NCBI RefSeq assembly: GCF_947495725.1 | Contig: NZ_CANLZZ010000007.1 | Span: 186,001-250,000 of the forward strand | Origin: an uncultured Lutibacter sp. | GTDB taxonomy: Bacteria > Bacteroidota > Bacteroidia > Flavobacteriales > Flavobacteriaceae | Direction of reading: 5' to 3' | Length of the DNA: 64,000 nucleotides | Part shown: in pieces, positions 50,373 through 59,257 of the stretch | Layout: each line of letters begins with the position of its first letter | How positions within the stretch are numbered: position 1 is the stretch's first letter | Made by a program: the position numbers and the translations under genes | Notes under the pieces: generated by a model | Databases searched by the model: none | The model's input: only the letters and a program-made list of their open reading frames with translations | What the model was told of the DNA's origin: nothing

Positions 50373-53300
50373 TTATTTATCCTCATGTTTGTGCTTTTCA
50401 GTCATATAATACACCAACGGAACTACCAATAATGTAAGAACTGTTGCAGTTATTGTACCACCCATTAATGAGATTGCTAGTCCTTGAAAAATAGGATCGA
50501 ACAATATTACAAATGCTCCAATTACAACTGTACCAGCAGTTAATAAAATAGGTGTAGTTCTAACAGCTCCGGCTTCAATAACTGCTTGTTTTAATGGTAC
50601 TCCATCTTCTAAACGCAATTCAATAAAATCAATTAATAATACTGAATTACGTACCATAATTCCTGCTAAAGCAATTACACCAATCATTGATGTTGCTGTA
50701 AAGAAAGCACCTAAAACCCAGTGACCTAACATAATTCCAACCATAGAAAGTGGTATAGCAACCAGCATTACTAATGGTGCTTTAAAGTTTTGGAACCAAC
50801 CAACAATTAATAAGTAAATTACAAATATTGCAACCGCAAAAGCAGCTCCTAAATCTCTAAATACTTCAAAAGTAATTTGCCATTCTCCATCCCATTTTAC
50901 AGTATAATCATCTTCGTGTTCTGGCTGTTGATTAAATTCCTCGTTTAATTTATAACCATTTGGTATTTTAATTTCACCCAGGCGGTCACTCATATTTAAA
51001 ATTCCATAAACAGGACTTTCTAATTTTCCTGCCATATCAGCTACAACATAAACAACACGTTTTTGGTTTTTACGATAAATTGTTTTGTCTCTTACTTTTT
51101 CTTCAATTTTAATTAAGTCTCCTATTGGAATTGCCATTCCACTTTGCGAAATTACTTTTACTTGCTTAATATCATTTAAAGATGATTTTTCCTTTTCATC
51201 AAATGCTAATACTAAACCAACTTGGTTATTGGCAGATTCTTTATATAATGTTGAAATTGGTTGCTCTGAAAGCGCCATTTTTAGTGTAGCCACAATTTGT
51301 TGTGGAGCAACCCCATTTAACATTGCTTTTTCTTTATCAATTACAAAATTGTATTCTGTTTGATCGGCTTCAATCATATCATCAACATCAACAATATCGT
51401 CTGTTGTGGCAACAATGTGTTCTAATTGTTTAGCTATTTTAATTTGCTCTTCATAATCTGGTCCATATACTTCTGCTACAATTGTAGAAAGTACTGGTGG
51501 TCCTGGCGGAACTTCAACTAATTTTACATTGGCATTAAATCGTTTTCCAATTGCTTGTATATCTGCTCTTAATTTTTTAGCAACATCATGACTTTGTTCT
51601 GATCGTAATGATTTATCTACCAAATTTACTTGAATATCTGCCATATTAGAACCTCCACGTAAGTCGTAATGACGAACTAAACCATTAAATGTAATTGGTG
51701 CTGAAGTACCAACAAAACTTTGGTAATTATCAACTTCGGGTCTTTGTGATAAATAATTTGCAATTTCTAGAGTAACGGCTGATGTGTTTTCTAATGTTGT
51801 TCCTTCGGGCATATCTACAACCACTTGAAATTCATTTTTATTATCAAATGGCAACATTTTTACCGCAACTCCTTTTGTATAAAACAATGCTAATGAACCT
51901 ATTAAAAGTAAGAATGTAAACCCTAAAAATCCCCAACGTTTTACCTTATTTTCAATTAAAGGTTTTTCAAACTTATTGTATATTCTATAAATTAAAGAAG
52001 TTTCTAAACCGGCTTCTTCTTTATTCTCTTGCGTTTCTTTTTCTCTTAAAATATAGTAACCTAAGTAAGGTGTAATTGTTAATGCTACAAATAAAGAAAT
52101 AATCATAGCAATTGAAGCTCCAATTGGCATCGGGCTCATGTAAGGCCCCATTAAACCAGAGACAAACGCCATTGGTAATACCGATGCAATTACTGTAAAA
52201 GTTGCTAAAATTGTTGGGTTTCCAACTTCGTTAATAGCATATAAAGCAGCTTGCTTAAAAGGTAATCGCCTCATTTTAAAATGCCTATGCATATTTTCGG
52301 CAATAATAATGGAGTCATCCACCACAATACCGGTTACAAATACTAAGGCAAATAATGTAATTCTGTTTAATGTATAATCTAGCATATAGTAGCTAAACAA
52401 CGTCATAGCAAATGTAATTGGAACTGAAAGAAAAACTACCAATCCACCTCGCCAGCCCATTGCTAACATAACTACAATAGTAACGGCTAAAATGGATCCA
52501 ATTAAGTGCATTAACAATTCTGAAACTTTGTGTGAGGCTGTTTCACCATAATTACGTGTAACTGTCATATGCACATCATTAGGCAATAAGTCTTGCTTTA
52601 AATGTTCAACTTTACCTAAGATTTTTTCTGAAATTTTCATTGCGTCAGCTCCTTTTCTTTTCCCTATAGAAATAGTAACAGCTGGATATTCAGAATTAAA
52701 AGTGTTCGATAATTCGTTAGCTTTTCCATAACCAAAAGACACATATTCTTTTGGAATCTCAGGTCCATCAGAAATGTTAGCAATTTGCTTTAAATATATT
52801 GGTTGATTTTGTTGTACACCAACTACTAAATTTTCAACATCTTCAACACTTGTCAAAAAGTTACCCGTGTTTACAAGATATTCAGTATTATTCTTATCAA
52901 AACTACCAGAAGTTAACTGTTGGTTATTTGCTTGTATTTTTTGAGTAATACTTAACATATCCAAACCACTTTCGGCCATTTTATCTTTATCTAAAACTAC
53001 ACGAACTTGGCGATTTCTTCCTCCAATTGTTTTAGTAATAGCAACATCATTTATTTTTTCAATTTCACTAGTTAACTCGTTTGCGACTTGTTTTAATTGA
53101 TAATCATCATAATTTTCACTCCACAAAGTTAAGGCTAACATTGGTACATCATCAATTGCTCTTGTTTTTACCAATGGAATTGAAACGCCTTGCGGCATTT
53201 GATCCATATGCTTCATAATTTCGTTATAAAGCTTAACAAATGAGCGTTCGATATCTTCGCCTACATAAAATTGCACAATTAACATTGCTTGCTCATTCAT

Positions 53301-53567
53301 AGAAGTTGAATAAACATATTCAATACCTTTTATATTAGATACAATTTTTTCTAAAGGATTTATAACTCTAGACTCAACCTCTTGCGGACTTGCCCCTGGA
53401 TAACTAACAAAAATATCAGCAATTGGAACATCAATTTGAGGTTCTTCTTCTCTTGGAATCAAAAATGAACTATATACACCAATTACCATAAACATAATCA
53501 TGAGTAAAATGGTCAGTTTTGAATTAATAAATACTTTGGCAATACTACCAGCTAATCCTTCCTTCAT
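50373..53567 (-). CDS. RND efflux transporter permease
   Basis: 1064 aa, AcrB-type inner-membrane pump with 12 helices and two large periplasmic loops. The TM4 proton-relay motif GIVVDDSIIIAENMHRH carries the Asp pair of the drug (HAE) type rather than the DxxxE arrangement of heavy-metal (HME) pumps. Opening SKLTILLMIMFMVIGVYSS and PREEEPQIDVP are typical of the flavobacterial branch. Forms a tripartite pump with the MFP and TolC products coded upstream (2 bp from the MFP gene). Substrate unknown. Confidence 0.9.
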   Translation of the reverse strand: MKEGLAGSIAKVFINSKLTILLMIMFMVIGVYSSFLIPREEEPQIDVPIADIFVSYPGASPQEVESRVINPLEKIVSNIKGIEYVYSTSMNEQAMLIVQFYVGEDIERSFVKLYNEIMKHMDQMPQGVSIPLVKTRAIDDVPMLALTLWSENYDDYQLKQVANELTSEIEKINDVAITKTIGGRNRQVRVVLDKDKMAESGLDMLSITQKIQANNQQLTSGSFDKNNTEYLVNTGNFLTSVEDVENLVVGVQQNQPIYLKQIANISDGPEIPKEYVSFGYGKANELSNTFNSEYPAVTISIGKRKGADAMKISEKILGKVEHLKQDLLPNDVHMTVTRNYGETASHKVSELLMHLIGSILAVTIVVMLAMGWRGGLVVFLSVPITFAMTLFSYYMLDYTLNRITLFALVFVTGIVVDDSIIIAENMHRHFKMRRLPFKQAALYAINEVGNPTILATFTVIASVLPMAFVSGLMGPYMSPMPIGASIAMIISLFVALTITPYLGYYILREKETQENKEEAGLETSLIYRIYNKFEKPLIENKVKRWGFLGFTFLLLIGSLALFYTKGVAVKMLPFDNKNEFQVVVDMPEGTTLENTSAVTLEIANYLSQRPEVDNYQSFVGTSAPITFNGLVRHYDLRGGSNMADIQVNLVDKSLRSEQSHDVAKKLRADIQAIGKRFNANVKLVEVPPGPPVLSTIVAEVYGPDYEEQIKIAKQLEHIVATTDDIVDVDDMIEADQTEYNFVIDKEKAMLNGVAPQQIVATLKMALSEQPISTLYKESANNQVGLVLAFDEKEKSSLNDIKQVKVISQSGMAIPIGDLIKIEEKVRDKTIYRKNQKRVVYVVADMAGKLESPVYGILNMSDRLGEIKIPNGYKLNEEFNQQPEHEDDYTVKWDGEWQITFEVFRDLGAAFAVAIFVIYLLIVGWFQNFKAPLVMLVAIPLSMVGIMLGHWVLGAFFTATSMIGVIALAGIMVRNSVLLIDFIELRLEDGVPLKQAVIEAGAVRTTPILLTAGTVVIGAFVILFDPIFQGLAISLMGGTITATVLTLLVVPLVYYMTEKHKHEDK

Positions 53568-53569
53568 AA

Positions 53570-54640
53570 TTATTGGATATTAAGTTTTGCTCCATTTACT
53601 AATTTTCCTTCTGCAGTTAAAACAAATTTGTCATTTGGAGATAAACCTGATAAAACCTCTGTATAATCACCAAATTCTTTTCCTAATCTTAACCAACGTA
53701 ATAAAGCTGTATTACTTTCACTAACAACATAGACTCCTCTTAACTCTCCTCGGTAAATTATTGAAGTTGTAGGAATTAAAATTGCTGACGATTTATTTGA
53801 ATTACTCGACGAAAACTGAACAGAAGCAAACATTCCCGAAAGCAATTTAACATCACTTTCCTCTAATAGTACTTTTACCATGTATTGACCTCCTGTATTT
53901 TTTGCCGATGAACTAACTTCAGTTACTTTTCCTTTAATTATATCATTGGTAGATTTTATTAAAACGTTTGCCGTAGCTCCATTTTTTATTGAAGTAATTT
54001 CGTTTTCAGGAACCATTGCCATGACTTGAAATTTACCAGGTGTTTCAACACTAATTAACGGCATTCCTGGATTTGCCATATCACCTTTATTAATAAACTT
54101 CCCTGTAACAACTCCGCTAAATGGAGATGTAATGTTAGAATATGAAAGTTGAGCATTAACTTGATTTTTCATTTGAGTTGCTGCTTCTAAGCGGGCTTTT
54201 GCCATTTCATAATTGGCAGTTATATCGTCCATTTCTTTTTGCGATGCACTTTTCTCTTCAAACAGTGCTTTAAAACGATTGTAGTCTTTTTCAGCATTTT
54301 TTAAGGCAGCTTCTGCCTCAGCTATTGAAGCATTAACTTGTGCTTTTTGAGCGTTTATATCTGCACTGTTAATGCTTACCAATAACTGTCCTTTTGTAAC
54401 CTTTTGACCAACTTTTACATGAACATTTGTAACATAACCCATCATACGCGTACTTAAATTTGCATTTTGTACAGCTTCTACTTTTCCACTTGCAGTAATA
54501 AATGATTCACTTTCTGTTTTTGGACTACTTACTGTTACATTAACAGTTGTTCTATTATCTGCTGATGTTACTTTTTCTTTGCCACAACTATAAATAAAAA
54601 ACAGGGTTGTTATAAATAATATTTTAGTAATTGTTTTCAT
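53570..54640 (-). CDS. RND efflux periplasmic adaptor (MFP)
   Basis: 356 aa lipoprotein: signal ending FIYSCGKE with lipobox Cys19. Barrel-sandwich/lipoyl halves (about 50-95 and 165-200), a coiled-coil hairpin (about 100-165; AQVNASIAEAEAALKNAEKD), then beta-barrel and membrane-proximal domains. It links the RND permease to the TolC-like channel. Middle gene of the operon, 34 bp after tolC-like. Confidence 0.9.
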   Translation of the reverse strand: MKTITKILFITTLFFIYSCGKEKVTSADNRTTVNVTVSSPKTESESFITASGKVEAVQNANLSTRMMGYVTNVHVKVGQKVTKGQLLVSINSADINAQKAQVNASIAEAEAALKNAEKDYNRFKALFEEKSASQKEMDDITANYEMAKARLEAATQMKNQVNAQLSYSNITSPFSGVVTGKFINKGDMANPGMPLISVETPGKFQVMAMVPENEITSIKNGATANVLIKSTNDIIKGKVTEVSSSAKNTGGQYMVKVLLEESDVKLLSGMFASVQFSSSNSNKSSAILIPTTSIIYRGELRGVYVVSESNTALLRWLRLGKEFGDYTEVLSGLSPNDKFVLTAEGKLVNGAKLNIQ

Positions 54641-54674
54641 ATGAATGATTTTTTAAATCTTAATTTTTTTAGTT

Positions 54675-55985
54675 TTAATTTGTTAGAAATTTCACGTATT
54701 CTTTGGTGAAATTATAATTGAATACCGTTTGAAGATATTCTAATTGTTTTTGTAAGTATTGTGTTTCAGAAATTAATAAATCTGAAGATTTTTCTAAACC
54801 TTGTTTAAATCGGTTAGTTCTAATTCTAAGAGCTTCTTCAGATTGTTCAACGGCCAATTTTGTTAATCGCATACTGTTTTCAGCATCTTTTAATTGACGT
54901 TTAGATTTATTAAACTCTAAATTACTTTTACTTTTATATTCATCTAAACTTAAGCTAGCCTTATCCAATTCGGCTTTACTTTTTTGAGTTTTTCCAATTC
55001 TTTTAAATCCTTCGAACAAATTCCAAGATAGTTGTGCTCCAACTAAATAACCGCTTGCATTTCCGCTAAGTATTTTATCATCATACAATTGATAACTTCC
55101 GAAAGCATTTAAAGTAGGTAAATAACTCATTTTTGAAGCTTTATACATGTTTTGAAAAGCATCTGTACTTTTTTCCATTGCTTCAATATCTGGTCTATTA
55201 TTTGAAATTTGATTGTTATATACATCCAAGTTTACTTCCGAAACTAATGTTGTACTTGGCTTTAATGTTTGGTTTAAATCTTCACCCATTAAAAAGTGAA
55301 TATAATCTGAAGCATTTTGCACATTGCTTATTGCAGAAAGCAATTGATTCTCAACTTCGGTAACATATACTTCAACCGATAAAACATCCGATTTTTGCAT
55401 ATAACCTTGTTTAAAATTATTATCGGCAATTTTTTTGCTTTCAAAGGCCGTTTCTTTAGCTTTCTCTAAAACTTCAACTGCCTTATAAGCAAGTTGTAAT
55501 TGCATATAAGCTTTTGCTACTTCAAGTTTTATAGCATCTTTTGTTCTACCAGTTTGTAATTCCATTGCTGTCATTTTTGCTTTTGCAGCTTTACGCATAT
55601 AAATTCCATCTGCATTAAAAATTGGTTGTAAAACTTCTATTTTGGTTGTGAAGTTTTCAATTTTATCAGGATCATTTAATAGCTCCGGATTAAAATCTGC
55701 CGCTGTCAAAATTTCTTGATTCAACTTTGAGCCAAACGCCATTAATGGGTTATTTGTTGAAATACCCGAATGAGATACAGAAATATTTGGTAATAATATT
55801 GAATTGGTCTGATTGAATTCTGCCTTTGCAGCTTTATAATTTTGTTCAGAAATTTTAAGAGTATAATTATTTTCTAAAACCTTTTGCAATATGGCATCTT
55901 TAGAAATCTCAATTTCTTGTTGCGCCTTTAAATTTAATAAAGTTAGTAACAAAGTTGTTGCCAATAAAACATATTTTCTTTGCAT
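54675..55985 (-). CDS. TolC-family outer-membrane efflux protein
   Basis: 436 aa. Signal peptide ends ...LLNLKAQ. Two OEP repeats of long helices with coiled-coil heptads, including LNQEILTAADFNPE and ELDKASLSLDEYKSK regions. It forms the trimeric outer-membrane duct of the pump. First gene of the operon, behind a well-formed promoter. Confidence 0.9.
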   Translation of the reverse strand: MQRKYVLLATTLLLTLLNLKAQQEIEISKDAILQKVLENNYTLKISEQNYKAAKAEFNQTNSILLPNISVSHSGISTNNPLMAFGSKLNQEILTAADFNPELLNDPDKIENFTTKIEVLQPIFNADGIYMRKAAKAKMTAMELQTGRTKDAIKLEVAKAYMQLQLAYKAVEVLEKAKETAFESKKIADNNFKQGYMQKSDVLSVEVYVTEVENQLLSAISNVQNASDYIHFLMGEDLNQTLKPSTTLVSEVNLDVYNNQISNNRPDIEAMEKSTDAFQNMYKASKMSYLPTLNAFGSYQLYDDKILSGNASGYLVGAQLSWNLFEGFKRIGKTQKSKAELDKASLSLDEYKSKSNLEFNKSKRQLKDAENSMRLTKLAVEQSEEALRIRTNRFKQGLEKSSDLLISETQYLQKQLEYLQTVFNYNFTKEYVKFLTN

Positions 55986-56008
55986 TTTTTGTTTCTTTTA
56001 GTTTGAAG

Positions 56009-56037
56009 CAAAAGTACTTTAGTAAAAGAGCATCAAA
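56009..56037 (-). promoter_or_regulatory. Promoter of the TolC-MFP-RND operon
   Basis: On the minus strand: TTTG (56037-56034), 17-nt spacer, TACTTTTG (56016-56009); full consensus, about 20-nt leader to the ATG at 55985. Confidence 0.65.
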
Positions 56038-56048
56038 GGCAATTTTTA

Positions 56049-56125
56049 TTACACTGTTATGTAACAAATATTGCTAACCGTTTACATTAGTAAACTATGA
56101 GAACTTTAAAAAAAGAATTAAAGTT
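56049..56125. promoter_or_regulatory. Three inverted repeats upstream of the efflux operon
   Basis: Within the 325-bp gene-free stretch 55986-56310. TTACA-N6-TGTAA (56049-56064), GTTTAC-ATTA-GTAAAC (56080-56095) and AACTTTAA-N8-TTAAAGTT (56102-56125) lie directly upstream of the efflux promoter. The second looks like a TetR-type operator. Between 56126 and 56280 I see only AT-rich sequence with no clear signal. Confidence 0.4.
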
Positions 56126-56282
56126 GACAACCCGTTTATTAAATATTCAATACAATGGCAGTAATTATAACTAATTATCAAAATTTAAACTTATAAATTG
56201 TTTATTTTAAAAACTTTACAATTTTATATAAATCACTTTTTCAATTATTCTTTGTTTATTAATAGGTAGGACATATTTTTTG

Positions 56283-56290
56283 TAAATTTG
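56283..56290 (+). promoter_or_regulatory. -7 element of the E2 gene promoter
   Basis: TAAATTTG followed by CAG, an exact TAnnTTTG, 20 nt before the ATG at 56311. The nearest TTTG (56251-56254) is 28 nt away, longer than usual. Confidence 0.5.
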
Positions 56291-56310
56291 CAGCACTTAA
56301 ATATTTTACA

Positions 56311-57645
56311 ATGGCAAAATTCGAAGTAAAGCTTCCAAAAATGGGTGAAAGCGTAGCGGAAGCAACAATAACTTCTTGGTTAAAGCAAGTTGGTGATAGC
56401 GTAGAACTTGACGAATCAATTGTAGGTATTGCTACTGACAAAGTAGACTCTGAAATACCAAGTGAAGTAGAAGGTACAGTAATAGATTTACTTTATGAAG
56501 TTGATAGCGTAGTAAAAGTTGGTGAAACAATAGCTATAATTGAAACTCTAGATAATGAAAATGGAACTGTAGCGGATGAAAATAATGCAATTGAAATAAC
56601 AGATAATATAGAAGAAATTGAACAAGAAGTAGCTAAAACTATTGAATCCTTAAGTATTGAAAAAGTTTCTCCAAGTGGTAAATTTTTCTCACCTCTTGTA
56701 AGAAATATTGCCGAAACTGAAGGTATATCAATGGACGAATTAGAATCTATTATTGGTACTGGAATGGATAATAGAGTAACCAAAAACGATATTTTAGCGT
56801 ATTTAAAATCTGGTAAAAATTCTAAAAAAGAAACAGCCAAAAAAATTGAAGATAAAAAACCGATCGTAATTACTACTGCCAAAGAAATTACACCTTCAAA
56901 ATTAGAAGTTAAAGCGGCTCCTGTTTCAGTTAATGGAGATGATGAAATAATTGAAATGAGTAGAATGGGTAAAATGATTGCACATCATATGGTACAATCT
57001 GTACAAACCTCAGCTCATGTTCAATCATTTATTGAAGTTGATGTTACAAATATTGTAAAATGGAGAGAAAACATTAAAGATAAATACTTTGCACGTGAGG
57101 GAGAAAAAATAACCTACACTCCTATTTTTATGCAAGCTGTAGCAAAAGTAATTAAGAACTTTCCAATGATTAATATTTCTGTTAATGGAGACAAAATAAT
57201 TAAAAGAAAAGCTATTAATTTAGGAATGGCAGCTTCATTAGCCGATGGTAATTTAATTGTTCCTGTAATTAAAAATGCAGACCAGTTAAATTTGGTTGGA
57301 ATGACAAAAGCTGTTAATGATTTAGCAAATAGAGCCCGTAGCGGACAGCTAAAACCCGATGAAATTCAAGATGGAACTTATACTGTTACAAACGTTGGTA
57401 GTTTTGGAAGTGTATTTGGAACTCCTATTATTAATCAACCACAAGTTGCCATTTTAGCATTAGGAGCAGTTAGAAAAGTTCCGGCCGTAATTGAAACCGC
57501 TGAAGGAGATTTTATTGGAATAAGGCATAAAATGTTTATTTCACATTCTTATGACCATAGAGTTGTAAATGGTGCTTTAGGAGGAATGTTTATAAAAGAA
57601 GTTAAAGATTATTTAGAATCTTGGAACGTAAATTCTGAATTTTAG
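56311..57645 (+). CDS. Dihydrolipoamide acyltransferase (E2) of a 2-oxoacid dehydrogenase
   Basis: 444 aa. Lipoyl domain 1-80 with lipoylated Lys44 in ATDKVDSE, E3/E1-binding domain about 128-167, catalytic CAT-like domain about 205-444. Catalytic motif reads DHRVVNGALGG: His416 is present but the usual Asp of HRxxDG is Asn420. Most likely the branched-chain E2 form of Bacteroidota; a pyruvate or 2-oxoglutarate role is not excluded. No E1 or E3 gene adjoins, as is common here. Followed by a weak hairpin overlapping the stop codon. Confidence 0.88.
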   Translation: MAKFEVKLPKMGESVAEATITSWLKQVGDSVELDESIVGIATDKVDSEIPSEVEGTVIDLLYEVDSVVKVGETIAIIETLDNENGTVADENNAIEITDNIEEIEQEVAKTIESLSIEKVSPSGKFFSPLVRNIAETEGISMDELESIIGTGMDNRVTKNDILAYLKSGKNSKKETAKKIEDKKPIVITTAKEITPSKLEVKAAPVSVNGDDEIIEMSRMGKMIAHHMVQSVQTSAHVQSFIEVDVTNIVKWRENIKDKYFAREGEKITYTPIFMQAVAKVIKNFPMINISVNGDKIIKRKAINLGMAASLADGNLIVPVIKNADQLNLVGMTKAVNDLANRARSGQLKPDEIQDGTYTVTNVGSFGSVFGTPIINQPQVAILALGAVRKVPAVIETAEGDFIGIRHKMFISHSYDHRVVNGALGGMFIKEVKDYLESWNVNSEF

Positions 57646-57838
57646 TTTAAAAAATCCATCATTTAAACTAAATGTTTTCTAAAAGCAATTAATTCTCAGC
57701 ATCTTAAAATATTAAAACAAGTTATGTATTTTAATTTTTGTCTATTTTAAAATAGCCGCATTTTAAACAGTTTTTTTAATTAATTCTTTACCTTCTTTAC
57801 TACATATTGGATCTTTATAAAGGCTAAAAATAAAAAAT

Positions 57839-59107
57839 ATGATTGATTCTATTAAATTTATTGATTACCTAAATTTTATTAAAGAAGCGTTAATAAATAA
57901 GGGTGTTTCTGATTTTTGGGCTGAGACTATAAATTTAATAATTGTACTTAGTTTAATTATTTTAACTGCATATTTTTTGGATAGAGTATTAAGAAAAGTC
58001 ATTATTAAGTCATTTGATGTTTTCTCAGTAAAAACAATAACAACTTTTGACGATTTTTTAGTGCAAAGTAAATTTTCTAGATATTTTGCACATATCATAC
58101 CTCTATTATTTTTAAAAGGTCTAGTACCCTTAGTTTTAAAAGATTTTCCATTCTTATTAAAAAGTTTTAATAATGTTATAAATATTTATGCTGTTGTTCT
58201 ATTTGTAAAAATTATTAGAAGTTTTTTAAGATCTACGCATAAGTATTTAAGAACTAAAGAGCGTTATAAAGACAAACCTTTAGAAAGTTATGTGCAAGTT
58301 GTAATGATTTTTTTATGGGGTCTAGCAACCTTCTTTATTGTTTATCAAATAACAGGAAGAGATATTTTAAGTTTTGCAACATTAGGAGCAGCATCTGCTG
58401 TAATTTTGTTAATTTTTAAAGATACAATTTTAGGTTTTGTAGCTTCTATCCAGGTTTCAGTTAATGACATTGTACGAATTGGTGATTGGATTGTGTACGC
58501 TAAATTTGGTGCAGACGGTACCGTAACGGATATTAATTTAGCAACAGTTCGTGTTCAAAACTGGGATAATACATTTACCACCATACCAACGTATAGTTTA
58601 ATTTCAGATTCTTTTCAAAATTGGAGAGGAATGGAAGAATCTGGAGGAAGAAGAATAAAAAGAGCTGTATTAATTAAGCAATCTTCAATAAAATTTTTAA
58701 CTGAAAAAGAAATTGATGACTTAAAAAAAATACATTTAGTAACGGAATATCTTGAATTTAAAAGTAAAGAAATTACTGAACACAATAAAAAAATAAATGC
58801 TGATAAGTCTGTTTTAATAAATGGACTTAACTTAACTAATTTTGGTGTTTTTAGAAAGTACCTAGATTTATATTTAGAACAAAATTCTTCTGTAAGTAAA
58901 GATTTGTTTTCTATGGTAAGGCAGTTAGCTCCAACCTCAAAAGGTATTCCTTTAGAAATTTATTGTTTTAGCAGTAATAAACAATGGGCTAATTATGAAG
59001 TAATAATGGCAGATATTTTTGACCATGTAATTGCAGCAATTCCTTACTTTGATTTAGAAGTTTTTGAAGAACCCACTGGAAAAGATTTACATTCGTTTGT
59101 AAAATAA
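57839..59107 (+). CDS. Mechanosensitive ion channel (MscS/YbdG-like)
   Basis: 422 aa. N-terminal helices (about 30-50, 85-110, 115-130, 155-172), pore helix TM with the MscS pattern ATLGAASAVILLIFKDTILGF (about 182-202), then the beta domain with SIQVSVNDIVRIGDWI and the C-terminal cytosolic vestibule. Length and the long cytoplasmic part place it in the YbdG/MscM group. Releases osmolytes on hypo-osmotic shock. Confidence 0.9.
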   Translation: MIDSIKFIDYLNFIKEALINKGVSDFWAETINLIIVLSLIILTAYFLDRVLRKVIIKSFDVFSVKTITTFDDFLVQSKFSRYFAHIIPLLFLKGLVPLVLKDFPFLLKSFNNVINIYAVVLFVKIIRSFLRSTHKYLRTKERYKDKPLESYVQVVMIFLWGLATFFIVYQITGRDILSFATLGAASAVILLIFKDTILGFVASIQVSVNDIVRIGDWIVYAKFGADGTVTDINLATVRVQNWDNTFTTIPTYSLISDSFQNWRGMEESGGRRIKRAVLIKQSSIKFLTEKEIDDLKKIHLVTEYLEFKSKEITEHNKKINADKSVLINGLNLTNFGVFRKYLDLYLEQNSSVSKDLFSMVRQLAPTSKGIPLEIYCFSSNKQWANYEVIMADIFDHVIAAIPYFDLEVFEEPTGKDLHSFVK

Positions 59108-59203
59108 ATTAATAAATAACTCGTATTTTAAACACTATTACTGCTTTAAAATATAATTAAAGATTAAACTGAGCTACAGCAATTACTTTTAAATCTTAAA
59201 CAA

Positions 59204-59238
59204 AAAAAAGAGTGTGCAACAATTGCACACTCTTTTTT
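59204..59238. terminator. Bidirectional terminator between the MscS and purine permease genes
   Basis: 16-bp arms (A6-GAGTGTGCAA and TTGCACACTC-T6) with a CAA loop; it is 97 nt after the MscS stop and 20 nt before the permease stop on the other strand. Confidence 0.9.
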
Positions 59239-59257
59239 GTTTTATTCTTATTTAGAA

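Noticed and set aside
50373..53567. Heavy-metal (CusA/CzcA) class for the RND pump
   Set aside because: TM4 carries GIVVDD, the drug-type Asp pair, rather than the HME arrangement; metal neighbours alone are not enough.
55986..56310. Riboswitch or small RNA gene
   Set aside because: The inverted repeats lie upstream of the promoter rather than in a leader, and no conserved aptamer sequence or T-run terminator could be recognised.
56493..56882. 129-codon minus-strand open frame
   Set aside because: Antisense to the lipoyl and linker region of the E2 gene; no independent signal.
57641..57672. Strong terminator after the E2 gene
   Set aside because: Arms TTTAGTTTAAA / TTTAAACTAAA are perfect but purely AT-rich, overlap the stop codon and lack a T-run; at most a weak terminator.
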